Assembly (NCBI RefSeq): GCF_000004075.3
Contig: NC_026659.2
Location: 26,306,272 to 26,370,271 of the forward strand
DNA from: Cucumis sativus
Lineage: Eukaryota; Streptophyta; Magnoliopsida; Cucurbitales; Cucurbitaceae
DNA: 64,000 nucleotides
Direction: 5' to 3'
Shown piece after piece: positions 23,701-36,000 of this stretch (position 1 is its first letter; every line of letters starts with the position of its first letter). Position numbers and translations under genes: made by a program. The notes under the pieces were generated by a model. It worked only from the letters and a program-made list of their open reading frames with translations, had not been told where the DNA came from and did no database searches.

Positions 23701-26480
23701 TTAACACATGCATGTTGTTTGGTCATCATGAAATACATTATTCAATTCGTTCAACTTTTAAGTAACAAAATAAGAAAAATTAAATAATGAGCCTATTTAA
23801 AAAAGGCAAATTAAACAACTAAGTTAATTTTTCTAGACATTATATACAATTTACAATAACATTAATTATTCATTAATTTTGAGTTCATTTGGGGTTGTTT
23901 GGACATCCGTAATGGAATTGAAATACATTGTAATGTAAGTTTAAATTCATATGTTGGTGTTAGTGTTTTGAATTTGAACGGTAATATTACTCAAACTTAT
24001 TTTATTTCAATCGTTTTAATTAAACTCTTTTTTTTTTATATATATATATATCATTTTCACTTTTTTATGATTGTATTTTTGTTATACTCTTAATTTGACA
24101 TGCAATCCAACACCATTATAGTTTCCAATAATTTTGATTGCTTTTCAGCTTTCTAAATACCGTGATTTGTAACTAGAAGAAGATATAGAACAATAGGGGT
24201 TTAGAGTGATATGTCATACATTTTGATGAGGAAATATGTAAAGTACACCATGCAACTTTCTATCTTTACATCGTCAATTTATCTTATAAATAAACAAAAT
24301 TACCTTAAATATAACAATATATCACTAGCTGTGACAGATAGACTAGTATTGGGATCTATAACAACATACTATAACAATTTGATTGATTATCAATACTTTA
24401 CTTTATTAATTTTTATCTTTTGGTAACAATTTGAACATAATTTATGATATTGATATATAAAATGTTCCATAATTGAATATGAAACATTCAAATTTGTAGA
24501 CATTCAAATTTGTTATTTTGAACTTTAAACGATGAATATGAAGGTATAAATAAATGCAATATATAAAGGTTAGTTTTTATTTACCGTCCATAGAATAATT
24601 TAAGAAGAGTCCATTAAGGTTGATTATTTTTTCAAAATTCCACATTTGTCCTTATTGGTTTATAACGATTTTTCAATTCCGATTCTTCATCTTCGTCTCA
24701 ATTTTCATTATCTTTTTTTATTATTCTCCAATTTCTAATTGTGTACCAAATATACAATATTTAAAAAAAAAATTAGATCGTGTGACAAAAAAAAAACCAT
24801 TGGATATTTGATAGCAAAATCTAAATGATTAGCCGAATTTAAACTCGAAAGAATATTTAAAAAGCAATTTAGATTTGACTGCTCAAATCTAAACATTCCA
24901 ATATATTAGATTGAATGTTAATTAATCGAGACATTTCTAAAATTTTTCATTCTAGGTTTGTGATATATATATATATATATATATATTTTGTTTTTAAAAT
25001 TGTTGATGTGAGAAAATTGTTTTATTTTTGAAAAGAGCCCATACATAAAGATCATAAGGGTGTTATGTTTAGTAAATAATATAAAAAAGTGTATTAATAG
25101 AGTATTTTGTTTGATAAAATAAAAAGTAGTAATTAATGTAATTAAGAAGAATTGAAATTGAAAAAGTTAGGGAAGGGGTTGAAGAAAGAAAGAAAGAAAA
25201 CATAAAAGGAAAGCGAGAGTTGGAATGGATGGAGAATGGATTTGGAAGAGTGAAAGGAAAGGGTAAAAAGATGATGTGAACGGGGGGTGGGGGTTTCATG
25301 AGAGCCGTAACGGAACAGAAAAGTGGGTGTGGACTAAAACCCCAAACGCCAAAACTACAAAGCCGAAGCGTGTTATTGCACCTTTGCCTTTGGCCTTTGC
25401 CACCTAAGATCTTTTAGATAACCTCTAAATTCAAAATGAATTAAACTAAGTATGTTTCCTTCTTTCTTGGTTGAAATCCCAAGTATGACCATGTAAAGCA
25501 CGCGGGGTTGGTTTTATAAGGCATGGGTAATTTGGGAATTTTGGGATGGCGAAGTCATATACGTGGTTTAACTTTTATCCGCATATTGATTTTGACTAAT
25601 AGCTCAGTTTTTTTGTTTTGTTTCTTTCTGTAATCTATACACCTTCCCTTCTAAATCCACCAATCAATTTTGTTTACACCATAGGGATTATCACATCTAA
25701 CGTCTAGATCATCATATCCCTTTTTATTCATTTCTTTTATTTTTCTTTAAAAAAAAAAAGAAAAAAAAAACTTATTCATAACCAACTCTACTTTTCATAT
25801 ATACTCCAAGACTATGTATGTATGGATCTATCTATCTAATCTTATTTCTGAAAAACCTTGTAATTTGGTTCTTACAATTGAATTGAGGAGGAGGGGGGTA
25901 GAATGGTGATTAAGGAAAAATAAAATAGGAAATGAGAAAGGGTCCCACACCCAGTTCTGTAGATGTCCACTCATGTTGTCTAATTTGAATGTTATTGTTT
26001 AGTCAATTATATAGGGCTTGGTTGGTTTAAAATAACAAAGCATCTTTTTTATTCCCAAATTTCCTCCTTAATTACATTACCCTAAGGTTTACCACTTCCA
26101 CCTTCCAACCTCCCAATCCCCTCCCCCTCCCCCTCTCTTCTTTTCCTATTTTCCATTCTTACACGTTTTTTTTTTTTAAATTTTTATTCCCTTTCCCTTT
26201 AAATCCTCGAAATATGGTTTTATTCATTTTTTTTTATTTAAAAAAAAGGACAAAAAGTATAAAGTGGAGTTAAATCTCAAGTGCCATTGTAAAAAAAAAA
26301 AAGAAAAAAAAAAGAAAGAATTCTTCGTGCATTTAAATGAATAAATGGTATAAAAGTAAAGTAAATGGCATTCCTTTCAACAATAGGTGGAGAGTTGACT
26401 TTTTAAAACATTTTCTTTTAAACTCAGGTAATTTAAATTCAATTAAATTTATTAGTTATGAAACCAAAAAAAGAAAAAAA
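20738..26480. other. Gene desert, second part
   Basis: I see no gene. Included are a (GA)10 run at 21,855-21,874, (AT)n tracts (about 24,965-24,988) and many A/T homopolymers. Sequence at 23,400-23,600 and 24,290-24,420 contains 'tgatagac', 'tctatca' and 'aacaaaatt' phrases typical of a decayed dispersed repeat. From about 25,250 the text becomes richer in G and C (GGGGGGTGGGGG near 25,280), marking the distal upstream region of the F-box/kelch gene. Confidence 0.55.
21855..21874. repeat. (GA)10 microsatellite
   Basis: A perfect GA run. Confidence 0.9.
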
Positions 26481-26481
26481 A

Positions 26482-26512
<31 letters not shown>
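26481..26512. repeat. (TAA)n trinucleotide microsatellite
   Basis: About ten TAA/AAT units without interruption. Confidence 0.92.
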
Positions 26513-27099
26513 GGGTTTAGGTGTTGAGTTGATGAGTTGATGAGTTTAGAGGAATGTGTTAATCAGTAGTGTGTAATTAAGAAGGGAGAGAAGGGTTTGA
26601 GTAGTGAAATAGAATTAAAAATAAAAGAATAGGGAGTGTGAGTGGTGGAGAATATGAGTGATTGTGACGAATAAGAAAGGGGAGTGCAGGGGGAGGAGAG
26701 TGAGAATGTGAGTAGTGAATAAAACCTCCTTATAAACCCAAATTTACCGGGAGGTCCGTTAAATTTGACTTCTTGAACATTTTCTTTTTTTCTTTTTTTT
26801 TTTTTAATTTTTACTTGACAACTCAACGCCGCCTCGGTGGCAGAGTACCGGAGAATTATCTCTTCTTTTTTTTTTCGATGTGCCAACATTTTGGACCAAA
26901 CGGAGAAACAGACTCTCCGCCCCCCGCCCCCCGCCTTTGGACGGAATACCCTGCCGACTTCTGGAATTAGGAAACAAGGAAGAAAAGTCGACGGGGAAGG
27001 ATGTGGGTCCCCCGACCGTCTTTTCCCCCGAGTAATTTTTTTTATTTATTTTTTTATTTTTTCTTTCTTTTTTTGGGTCCTTTTTCTTTTAGGATCAAA

Positions 27100-28580
27100 T
27101 CTAAGTGAGAGTCAGAGGAGAGAACAGAGAGAGTCACGCGGGATAACACAAAGTGTAATTTGCAATAATTTAAGATCAGAAACAAAGAAGAAGAACAACA
27201 ACAAGAAGAATAAGAAGAAGAAGAAGAAGGAAGAGGAAGAAGAAGAAGAAGAAGTGGAGGAGGAGAAATAAACATAAACAGGTATTTGTTTGATTTTAAC
27301 TTTTTTTTTATAAATTTATTTTAAAGAGAGAAAGATAATAAAGAGCGGACCACAAAGGAATTTTAGAGCTCGAAAGCCAAAATCCAAAGCCTCCATTTCC
27401 ATCTCCCAATTCTTTCTCTCTCTCTCTCTCTCTCTTCCTCTGATTTGCAGAGAGAATCCAAAGGACGCAGAGACCCAACATCAGAAATACCACAGTTTTC
27501 TTTTTTTTCCTTTCTTTTTTCTTTTTTTGTGTCTGCAAGAACAGAGAGACAATACAACACACTCAGTTCGTTAAGTTTTTTTTTTTTCCCTTCTCTTTCA
27601 AATATTCCAATCAACACCCTATTTCTTCTCTTATCCATTATTAAGTAAGTCCCCCTTTCTCATTCTTCTGATTATTATTGGTTTTTCTTTCTTTCTTTTT
27701 ATTCCTATTTTTACTTCTCTCTCTTCCCCTGTACTATTTTGTTTTCTCGTTCTTTCTTAATTCAGTTCATTCTTAATTTATTTCTGATTATACCCTTATC
27801 GTTATCAGATCTTTCGATTGCTCTTCCATATTGGGAAGATGGCTTTGATTTTGATTTCTTGATTTTGATGGTTTCTTTATCTGTTATTGGATTTTTGTGG
27901 GTTTTATCTAGATTTTGAGATCCGTTTTCATTTTGCCCTTGTTTTTTCTTTTTCTATTTGATTGGAAGGGAAAGGCAGTTGCTGGGGTAGCTTTTAATTT
28001 CATCCTCTCTGTTTCTGTTTGTTTTTTTCTTTTCAATTGTTGATGGTTTTTTTTCTTTCTAGGATTAGTTTTGCGGCATTGTGTTTTTAATTATATTACT
28101 CTCCATTTTTAGATTTTAAACTCCGAAGGGAGATGATTGGTTTGGGGAATTCAGTGCGAGATTTTTTTTCTCAATTCTTTTTTTATTAATTACTTCAAAA
28201 GTTCCTGGAATTTTTCTAGATACCTTGCTTTTCTTTCCCCTCCTCACTAGCAATAGCTGTTTCTCGGGTATTTCACGATTTGGTGATAGAAAAAGTTAGG
28301 TTTCTAAATCTGTGGCTTTCATCTTTTTATATAAAAAATTTATAGTTTTAGTAAAAAAGCTGCATTGGGTTTTGATTATATCGACTTGTTTCTGTATTTC
28401 TCAACCCCCACCCTCAAGTTTTTGAGTGGATCTTGAGCTTTGATTTATTGATTCTTTCTAGCTGTGGGATTCTTTTATTTATTTTTTGACTAGGAAAGAG
28501 AAGGAAGAAAGAAAGAAACATCGGATCGGATTGGAATTGTGAAAATTTCGGGCTTTATATTGGTTGCATCTGAGAGAGAT
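27100..28580 (+). promoter_or_regulatory. Probable 5' leader and leader introns of the F-box/kelch gene
   Basis: Text after about 27,100 looks transcribed: purine-rich (GAA)n around 27,186-27,260, then a donor CAG|GTATTTG at 27,281/27,282. A (CT)n run is followed by an acceptor TTTGCAG ending at 27,450, then a donor TTAA|GTAAGT at 27,644/27,645. T-rich, intron-like sequence follows, and a TTTCTAG acceptor ends at 28,461. This would give two non-coding exons plus a short leader on the coding exon. Leader introns are common in this gene family, but the exact junctions are inferred from splice-site appearance only. Confidence 0.45.
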
Positions 28581-29888
28581 ATGTTGGAGGATCGCTCCTT
28601 TCTGGCGTCCAGGGTGTTCTCAAGCTCTTGCCACCAAGAAAATCAGTGGGCTTGCTTTAATTTAACATATCGACTCGAGGTTGGAATGGGCAATGGGAAA
28701 CGCCCGTCAGATCATGATGGCGAGGATTTTGTTAAAACCTCTAGTTCTTATGGTAGAAACGTCAGACCTCGATCTTCAACGGATCATCATCCAAATGATG
28801 AGTCTGATTCAGGGGATAGTTCTGATTCCGGCTCTCTAATCTCTTCCATTGGTCGGGACAACTCTATTAATTGCTTAATTCGCTGCTCCAGGTCCGATTA
28901 TGGTTCTATTGCATCCTTGAATCGAAGTTTCCGTAAGTTAATTCGTAACGGGGAGCTTTACAAGCTGAGGCGTTTGAACGACGTGATTGAACACTGGGTT
29001 TACTTCTCTTGCCATCTTCTGGAATGGGAGGCTTTTGATCCAATTCAACGAAGGTGGATGCATTTGCCAAGGATGGATTCAAATGAATGTTTCATGTGTT
29101 CGGATAAGGAATCCTTGGGAGTAGGGACTGATCTTCTTGTTTTTGGTAAGGATTTAAATTCCCATGTTACTTATAGATATAGTATTTTGACAAATTCCTG
29201 GTGTCCTGGAGTGAGTATGAATGATCCCAGATGTTTATTTGGGTCTGCTAGTAAAGGGGAGATAGCAATTTTGGCTGGTGGTTGTGATTCTAATGGCAAC
29301 ATTCTCAACACTGCTGAGCTTTACAATTCCGAGACTAAAACATGGGTGACTCTTCCTAATATGATCAAACCAAGGAAGCTTTGTTCTGGGGTGTTCATGG
29401 ACAAAAAATTCTATGTTATTGGTGGAGTTGGAGGAAGTGAAGCTAATGTTCTTACATGTGGTGAAGAGTACGATTTAGAAACTCGAAAATGGACTGAAAT
29501 TCCCAATATGTCACCTGGCCGTAGCGCTGCAGCTAGGGACCCTGAAATGCGGGCTGCAGCTGAAGCACCCCCTCTTCTTGCTGTGGTGAATAATGAGCTA
29601 TATGCTGCAGATCATACTGATATGGAGGTGAGGAAATATGATAAGCAAAGAAGGGAATGGAATACGATTGGGAGATTGCCTGAACGAGCAGTTTCAACAA
29701 ATGGTTGGGGGCTTGCGTTTAGAGCTTGTGGAGATAGGCTTATTGTTATTGGTGGACCAAGGGCAATGGGGGAAGGTTATATAGAACTTAATTCATGGGT
29801 TCCAAGTGAAGGACCTCCAAGATGGGATTTGCTTGCAAGGAAACCATCTGCAAATTTTGTGTATAACTGTGCTGTCATGGGATGCTGA
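28581..29888 (+). CDS. F-box/kelch-repeat protein, SKIP11-like
   Basis: A single uninterrupted coding exon of 435 residues. The N-terminus MLEDRSFLASR is the hallmark start of the SKIP11 (At2g02870) and At1g74510 group. The frame is open upstream to 28,539 but the first ATG is at 28,581. Residues ~20-85 are a variable Ser/Asp-rich linker. Residues ~86-130 form the F-box (SINCLIRCSRSDYGSIASLN, then FRKLIRNGELYKLRR), followed by EHWVYFSCHLLEWEAFDP. Residues ~160-420 carry kelch repeats with GG and Y...W spacing: LAGGCDSNGN...ELYNSETKTW, VIGGVGGSE...EYDLETRKW and VIGGPRAMGEG. The F-box should bind an ASK (SKP1) protein in an SCF E3 ubiquitin ligase, and the kelch propeller should bind the target. 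Intron-free coding regions are usual for this group. The target is unknown. A long A-rich tract starts four bases after the stop codon. Confidence 0.95.
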   Translation: MLEDRSFLASRVFSSSCHQENQWACFNLTYRLEVGMGNGKRPSDHDGEDFVKTSSSYGRNVRPRSSTDHHPNDESDSGDSSDSGSLISSIGRDNSINCLIRCSRSDYGSIASLNRSFRKLIRNGELYKLRRLNDVIEHWVYFSCHLLEWEAFDPIQRRWMHLPRMDSNECFMCSDKESLGVGTDLLVFGKDLNSHVTYRYSILTNSWCPGVSMNDPRCLFGSASKGEIAILAGGCDSNGNILNTAELYNSETKTWVTLPNMIKPRKLCSGVFMDKKFYVIGGVGGSEANVLTCGEEYDLETRKWTEIPNMSPGRSAAARDPEMRAAAEAPPLLAVVNNELYAADHTDMEVRKYDKQRREWNTIGRLPERAVSTNGWGLAFRACGDRLIVIGGPRAMGEGYIELNSWVPSEGPPRWDLLARKPSANFVYNCAVMGC

Positions 29889-29892
29889 AACT

Positions 29893-29921
29893 TAAAAAGG
29901 AAAAAAGAAAAAAAAAAAAAG

Positions 29922-29955
<34 letters not shown>

Positions 29956-29956
29956 C
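29893..29956 (+). repeat. A-rich (A)nG tract just after the F-box/kelch stop codon
   Basis: More than 60 bases of almost pure A with spaced G, ending in several AAAAG units. It should lie within the 3' UTR. Confidence 0.8.
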
Positions 29957-31791
29957 CAAAGTGTTTGTGCTATGCTCTCCATTGATGGTGGTCTCACACT
30001 TCCAACTTCCAAGATGAATTGCTGAAGATGGGTTTGTTTTCTTTCTTCTTCTACACATGATTTTAGCTGATGAGTTATTTCCCATACTCTCTTCAGATAT
30101 TTTCAACCAACTGCGCAGGGAGGCGTGGGGAGGAATTGATTTTACTCAAGATTTTATAGAAAAACTTTCCATGGAAGCAGATCTTAAAAAGAAAAAAGAT
30201 TATATAAATATATCATTTATTCTCTCTCAAAGACTCATTTTTATTTGCTTCTTCTTCTTCTTCTTCTTCTTCCATTGATATTGCATCTCCCAATTTCCCT
30301 CACCCCCAATTCTTGGTTTGAGATATTACAAAGATTGATTTTCTTGTTAGGACAGCTATAGTTCTCAACAATAATTTGAGTACAATAGAAAATTCATAGC
30401 TCACCAAGTACTGTTTTATGTGCTCTACATTTAGCTTTTGATCATATATGTGTCTTCAAGAAATGAAATAAGTTATAGGTGTTTGCTTCTTTGAATTGAA
30501 CTTCTTCTCTATATTCGTTATCTTGACAATTCACAACCGATGAGTTCTTTTGTCTCTTTTAAGTTTTTATAAGTGATTTGTTGTTGGGTTAAAGAGTTAT
30601 ATCTTCCTTACTTTTTGGTTGTGATGAATGGACTATTGATGAGTGGTTATGTTAAAGAAAACAAGTTTTGGAAGGAAATTTTATGTTTAGAAATGGAAAG
30701 AAGAAAAAGAGGCATGAGGTGAGGGGAGTTTGTTGTTGAGTCTAAGGAAAATATGGTTGAAGTGAAAAGAGAAGCCTAAATTTTGAATTTGATGGACCAA
30801 TTGTAATCGTAGAAAGGTTAAGTTTGCTTAGCTTTTAAGAACTAGTTTGGTGTAACTGTTGGAATTCTATTCATATTTATACCGAAGCAATGCCGATTTG
30901 TGAAGTATAGGAAAATGATGGCAAAAGTGATCACTCCCTTCATTTCATTTCCTCGTAGTTTCAATGTTGGTTCTCCTCTTGTTTTGTGTTCTTTTATCTT
31001 TTATTTGTTGGTCATTATTGTGTTAAGGCAATTTGAAGTATGCTTTTTTTTGTTTTTTTAGAAGTAGGGGTTCAACTTTATTGCTGTCGTCTTTTTTTGA
31101 TTTAGCGTAAAAACTGGTTTGTAGGCTATAATTAGATTCCTTTTGAGCCTCTATAATAATAGTCATCTTTGACATAGCTAACACTTTTACCTAATGTCTA
31201 TGTCTATGTCTATGTCTTTGTCCACCCATTTTTACATAGCTTACACTTTTAGACTGATTTGGTCAATGTTTGGATTGGATCACCATAATTTTGAGTTGGA
31301 AAGTTTAGGGTCTATGGTGGATGATGGATATATTTACTTCTCTCTCTCTCTCTCTCATACATTTATATATATGTTACAATAACTATGGGATTAAGAATCT
31401 TAGCTTCATTCCTCTTGGGGAAGGCTATGCCCACTACTATACATTCACTTTAGGCATTACTTAAATTTCATTTATTTTGTGCAGCTTACAAAATTTTGAG
31501 TCTCCATAGTTTGTAGACTTCACCCTTAAGTTTCTTGTTATTGTGAACGGATTTTTGGTGCCATTTGTACAATAATACATTTTCTTTTTATAGAAAACTA
31601 ATTGTATAGATTTCAATAGTGGTATGGTAATGACAATGGTAACGGAACAAAAGTAATTTACTCAAAAGAGATATTAAGTAAATAATCAATATACACCTAC
31701 TCAACCCAAGTATCTCCTCTACAAGGAATCGGATAGAAACATTCTTTAGTTAGGCAAAGTGTAGATATATATGTCAGAACATGAAGTATAA
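29957..31791. other. 3' UTR and gene-free stretch after the F-box/kelch gene
   Basis: The first few hundred bases are probably 3' UTR. They include a (TTC)n run near 30,249-30,273. A TATGTC hexamer is repeated about 3-4 times at 31,195-31,220. No gene is seen in the rest. Confidence 0.5.
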
Positions 31792-32040
31792 TCTCAGAGT
31801 CCACCATTCTTCCCGGTACTAGTGGAAGCGTTGGAAAGATGTGTCCGTGAGTCCATGCCACACAAAATAGAAGCAACCTTAGGTACATATCTAACGCGTG
31901 AAGAAGCAAAAACACTACGTTATGAGTATTTTGCAATAACAAGAGATAAAAAGAAGATGATAGATTCATGTTATGATCATTTTGGGCCCAATTATAGAGC
32001 AGCCCAAAATGAGTGTTGGCTCTGTAGTTATGAAGAATAA
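31792..32040 (+). pseudogene. Orphan coding-like fragment of unknown family
   Basis: An open frame of 82 codons plus stop has balanced, hydrophilic, protein-like composition, unlike every other open frame in this desert. It is entered by a plausible acceptor (CTCAG at 31,793-31,797), with a stop codon just upstream. The first Met is at 31,855, leaving 61 residues. Recognisable phrases are LVEALERCVRESMPHKIEA, YLTREEAKTLRYEYFAIT and FGPNYRAAQNECWLCSYEE. I do not recognise the family and see no upstream exon, promoter or downstream continuation. It may be the last exon of a lost or misread gene, a captured gene fragment, or a young gene. Confidence 0.35.
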
Positions 32041-32982
32041 CCTTCCCAGTTTCTCACCGATGGAGAGACGGAGAGATGGGAGTTTCTTTTTAATTATTCA
32101 TTTTTTACCTATTTATTTACTTTTTTAATTTTGACATCTCATTTTCTCATCAACACCCAATATTGCAAACAACTTCCTTCTCAACAAATGCTCGTTTCGT
32201 GAACTCTATCTTACTTTTTCTAGTTCCACTCTCTCAACGCTTCTTTCTCCATCTTTTTATACTCTACGTTATCTTCTCTGTCACATTCAGTCCACCTGAG
32301 CAACGCAATTCCGGTAAAGAGGGGAGCTTCATGAACAACAATAAGATTTTAAGTGAGAATGATCGAGAGTGCACCAATTTTGATAAGAGTGACATAAGTT
32401 TTGAGTGAGACTACTTTTTCTACCTACGCGAGAGTGTTATTTTGATAATTTTGCTCGAATTTGATTTTAGCGAACAGTCATTTGACATTTTTTTTTCCTT
32501 CTAAAAACCGAATCACATTTGAGATTTCATCATCAAATTTTAGGTGTTTCATACGCGAAACTCATTTTCATCCGCTACTTTTTGACTTGTGAGTCATAAT
32601 GTTTTAATTCCTAACTTTTGATTATCCAATCTTTTAACTTAATCTTTCTGATATGGATGTTGACTATTCTGATTTTGAAAAACAAAATTGATGTGAAAAT
32701 GAATGGTGTTTGGTGTTCCGTATGATCTATATATATATATTTCTGTTTAATATAATTTATTGATTTCGATCACATTGCAGTTTTAATGACATCAACTCAT
32801 TCCCATTCAACTTATCTTTTGGCTTCGAAGACTTAATTTATTATGTGCATCACATGGAAAATTCTTTATAAATTTTATCTAGCTTTTACTAGCTGTGAAA
32901 AAAATATATAGCTGCCCAACTAGGCATCAACCATTATTTGTCAAAATCTTGATAAGATTTTTTTAAAAAGGCAAATTGTAAA

Positions 32983-33018
<36 letters not shown>

Positions 33019-36000
33019 TTTTTAAAAATAGAGAATACCACTGAGGTCTATCAATCAAGGTTCTATGCTCAATCCACCCACAATAACTTCTCCTTTTTCA
33101 TTTATTCCTTATATTGGTATTGGCATTGGCATTGAAGATCCCTTCTAACAATAATGAAATTTAATTTCCATTTATATATATATATATATTCTTCCATTAT
33201 TGTAGTTAAGAATTACTATCATTAAATTTACCTTGTCTAATCGTTTAAACTTTTGGAACAATCAATAATTAATCGATGATTTAAGACTTGTCAATGTTAC
33301 TATTGTAAACTTATTCACAAATGTCCCTCAAGAAAGTTATACCAACATAAATTAATTGAAGTTAACTAAGCTCTTAATTCTCATAAACCTCTATTTATAT
33401 ATTATAGATTAACTTTAGTCTTGAATGAAACATACTCAAGGTAGCATAACACAATTTTGGGAGGAAACAATCTTGATAGTAAAGTTAGTTTGGGTGAAAG
33501 TAATAGATCCATGTCCAGTGTGAAACAAGAAAAGTACATCCTGGGCTTGAGAGAGACTCTCTAGATTAACAAGGTAAGTTATATTTTAATATGATATTCT
33601 AAAAGTTCAAGAAAAATAAGATAATTAATAACTGATTAGTTTTAGAATACCAATTAATCTAAAATAAGCACTAAATTATCTAATAATTTTCCTTTATTTG
33701 TTTTTAAGTTATAACAGTACAGTAGGTTTCTCACATACATATCAATGGTATGGTATCCTTTATAACATAGGTGTTACCAAGAGGACCACCTATGACCTAC
33801 ATAATTAATAACGATACTTAGAAGAGAGTTGAGTTTTTAGTTCAACTTTTAGTAATTAGCAAATTCCAAATATCAATCCATTTTGAATATGGTTTTGAAA
33901 TTATAAGCTTGGATGAAGCAAATGCCCAGCTGGGTGTGTGAAAGTTTTTTAGCTTTAATTTAGTCCCACGTTAGGTACAATATATAAGTTTAATCCATAG
34001 CAGCGTTAACTAGACTATGGGTTAAAAGTGAGTTTTGCTCAGTGACATTGACACTACTTCCATTCTTATAGGCTGAAAGGTCAATCTTCCATCGAAAGAT
34101 TATGTTTAAAGTGAGCGATACCATGACATGCTGCTTGCAGTTAGACGTGTTAGTGTACCTCGATGACATAAACGATTGACCCAATTAAACACAAAACGAG
34201 TTCGATAAAGAGGAGTTTGCATGGTTAAAGCAGCAGTTGAAGAATAAATATACATGTATGGATGAGTATTTGAGAGAAAGAGTTTAGTAATAATGTAAAA
34301 AAAGAATTGTTGGAATGTGAAAGGTTATTCACCTAAAACAAATAATATGATAGGATGGGTTGGAGGTGTCTATATACTTTGTTTTAATTTCAACCAGCAC
34401 AGATCAATAAAATATAATGTCGATAAAAAATCAATAACATTCTGCTACTTTTCTGATCTTGATATATATGAAAGCTTCTGATCTTCTTCAACCAACAGAT
34501 TAGACACTTTTGTTTGGGTGGTAGTGAGAGAAATAAAAGGTTATAGATTGGTATAGTTGGGAAAAAGAAGAAAAGAAAAGAAGAAGTGGATGAAGGGGGT
34601 TAGCTTTATTGGGTGGTCCATTGGGAGCATAAAGTGCAAAATACCAACAAACTGAGCTTTCAATGGGGGGTGGTGTGGCCTGTGGGTGCCTCTCTCTAGT
34701 GGATCATAATAATCCATCTTCTATAAATGGGTATGATACATAGATGTCCCCATTTTTCACCATTAAACATCATTATTTCATTTTCATTTGCTTTACTGTC
34801 ATTTCTTTTTCTTTTCATATATATATAAACACTATACTACCCCAACCAAAATTGATTGGTCGGTTTGTTCAAACTTTGCATCACTAATATTAGCATGATT
34901 CACCTCGATTATTACAAGGTCAACAAAGTTGTTGGGAAAGTATTTTAGTGAATCTTTAGGTGATATATTATTGTTATTGTCTTTTTTCTTTTCTAGTTCA
35001 TTAGCTTGTTCAATTACAAATGGTTAATATGACATTTTGTGAGTGTTGCTTTATGCAACTCTCAAAACCTATAGGTTGATTTACATTCAAAAAAATATTG
35101 AGAGGCGGTATAAGAGAACGTACCTCTTGAAAGGATAAGTTATTAGACTTTTAGTTTTTGACCGACTAATTAGTTAAGCTTAGAGATTTATTCTAGTTAA
35201 GAAATAACTATAATTGCACCTAACTTTGGTGCTCTCTCAACCTCGAGGGCTATAACTAGCATGATATATCCTTGACATTAGACATAAACACGAGAGATTA
35301 TCATAGAGAAGATATTATAAATAGTCTAATTTGACAAAGAAAACTCAAACCTAATTATCTTTTTGTGCTTAGTTGAATGTGTGAAAGATGTTAGAGTTTA
35401 TAATATTTAAAAAGTTGAATGGATTAGTAGTTGATTGTGATTGAAAATTAAGAAAAGAGGAAATGAAATATCTGTTAGTTGAATTTGAACCCCCCACATT
35501 GGAGACCATTGTATGTTGCCTCAAAATTAATGGGCTAACCAATCCTATTCCTATGTAAATTAAATATGCTTCTTAGTTTGATTCTCCAACCAAATCCAAA
35601 CATAATATTTTAATTTAATGATCAAAATATATTTATTTTTCCATATATGTTATGATCAATTATAATGTATAATGCGTTTACACATAAGTAACACTCTAAT
35701 GTATATATGCCTTTTTCTCTTTTACCACTTTGGCTTTTAAGATCCTCATAAGATATGATAAGTTTTTTGGGTATTAATTAAGTATTTTGCTTCCTCTTTC
35801 ACAATCATTATCATTAATTAAACCTATATATTGATAACCACTCAAATTGCACAATGGGAATCAAAATTAGGACAGACATAAGTGGTTGAGAACATTATAA
35901 CTATTGCCTAAAAGGAACCTAAAGTCATTTTGACATATAATCTTGGATCCAATTCTCAACTATATATATGTTTTTATTATTCAATATTCATAAAACCCTT

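Noticed and set aside
26837..27271. 144-codon + strand frame ending in poly-Lys/Glu
   Set aside because: It crosses GC-rich promoter text and a (GAA)n leader repeat, its composition is low-complexity, and it overlaps the probable F-box/kelch leader; no domain is visible.
33963..33990. GTCCCACGTTAGG...TATATAAG, considered as the USE and TATA of a snRNA gene
   Set aside because: The spacing between the two motifs is only about 7 bp, far less than in plant snRNA promoters, and no snRNA sequence follows.
33990..34184. 64-codon minus-strand frame near 34 kb
   Set aside because: No recognisable motif, no gene context, and the flank resembles dispersed repeat text.
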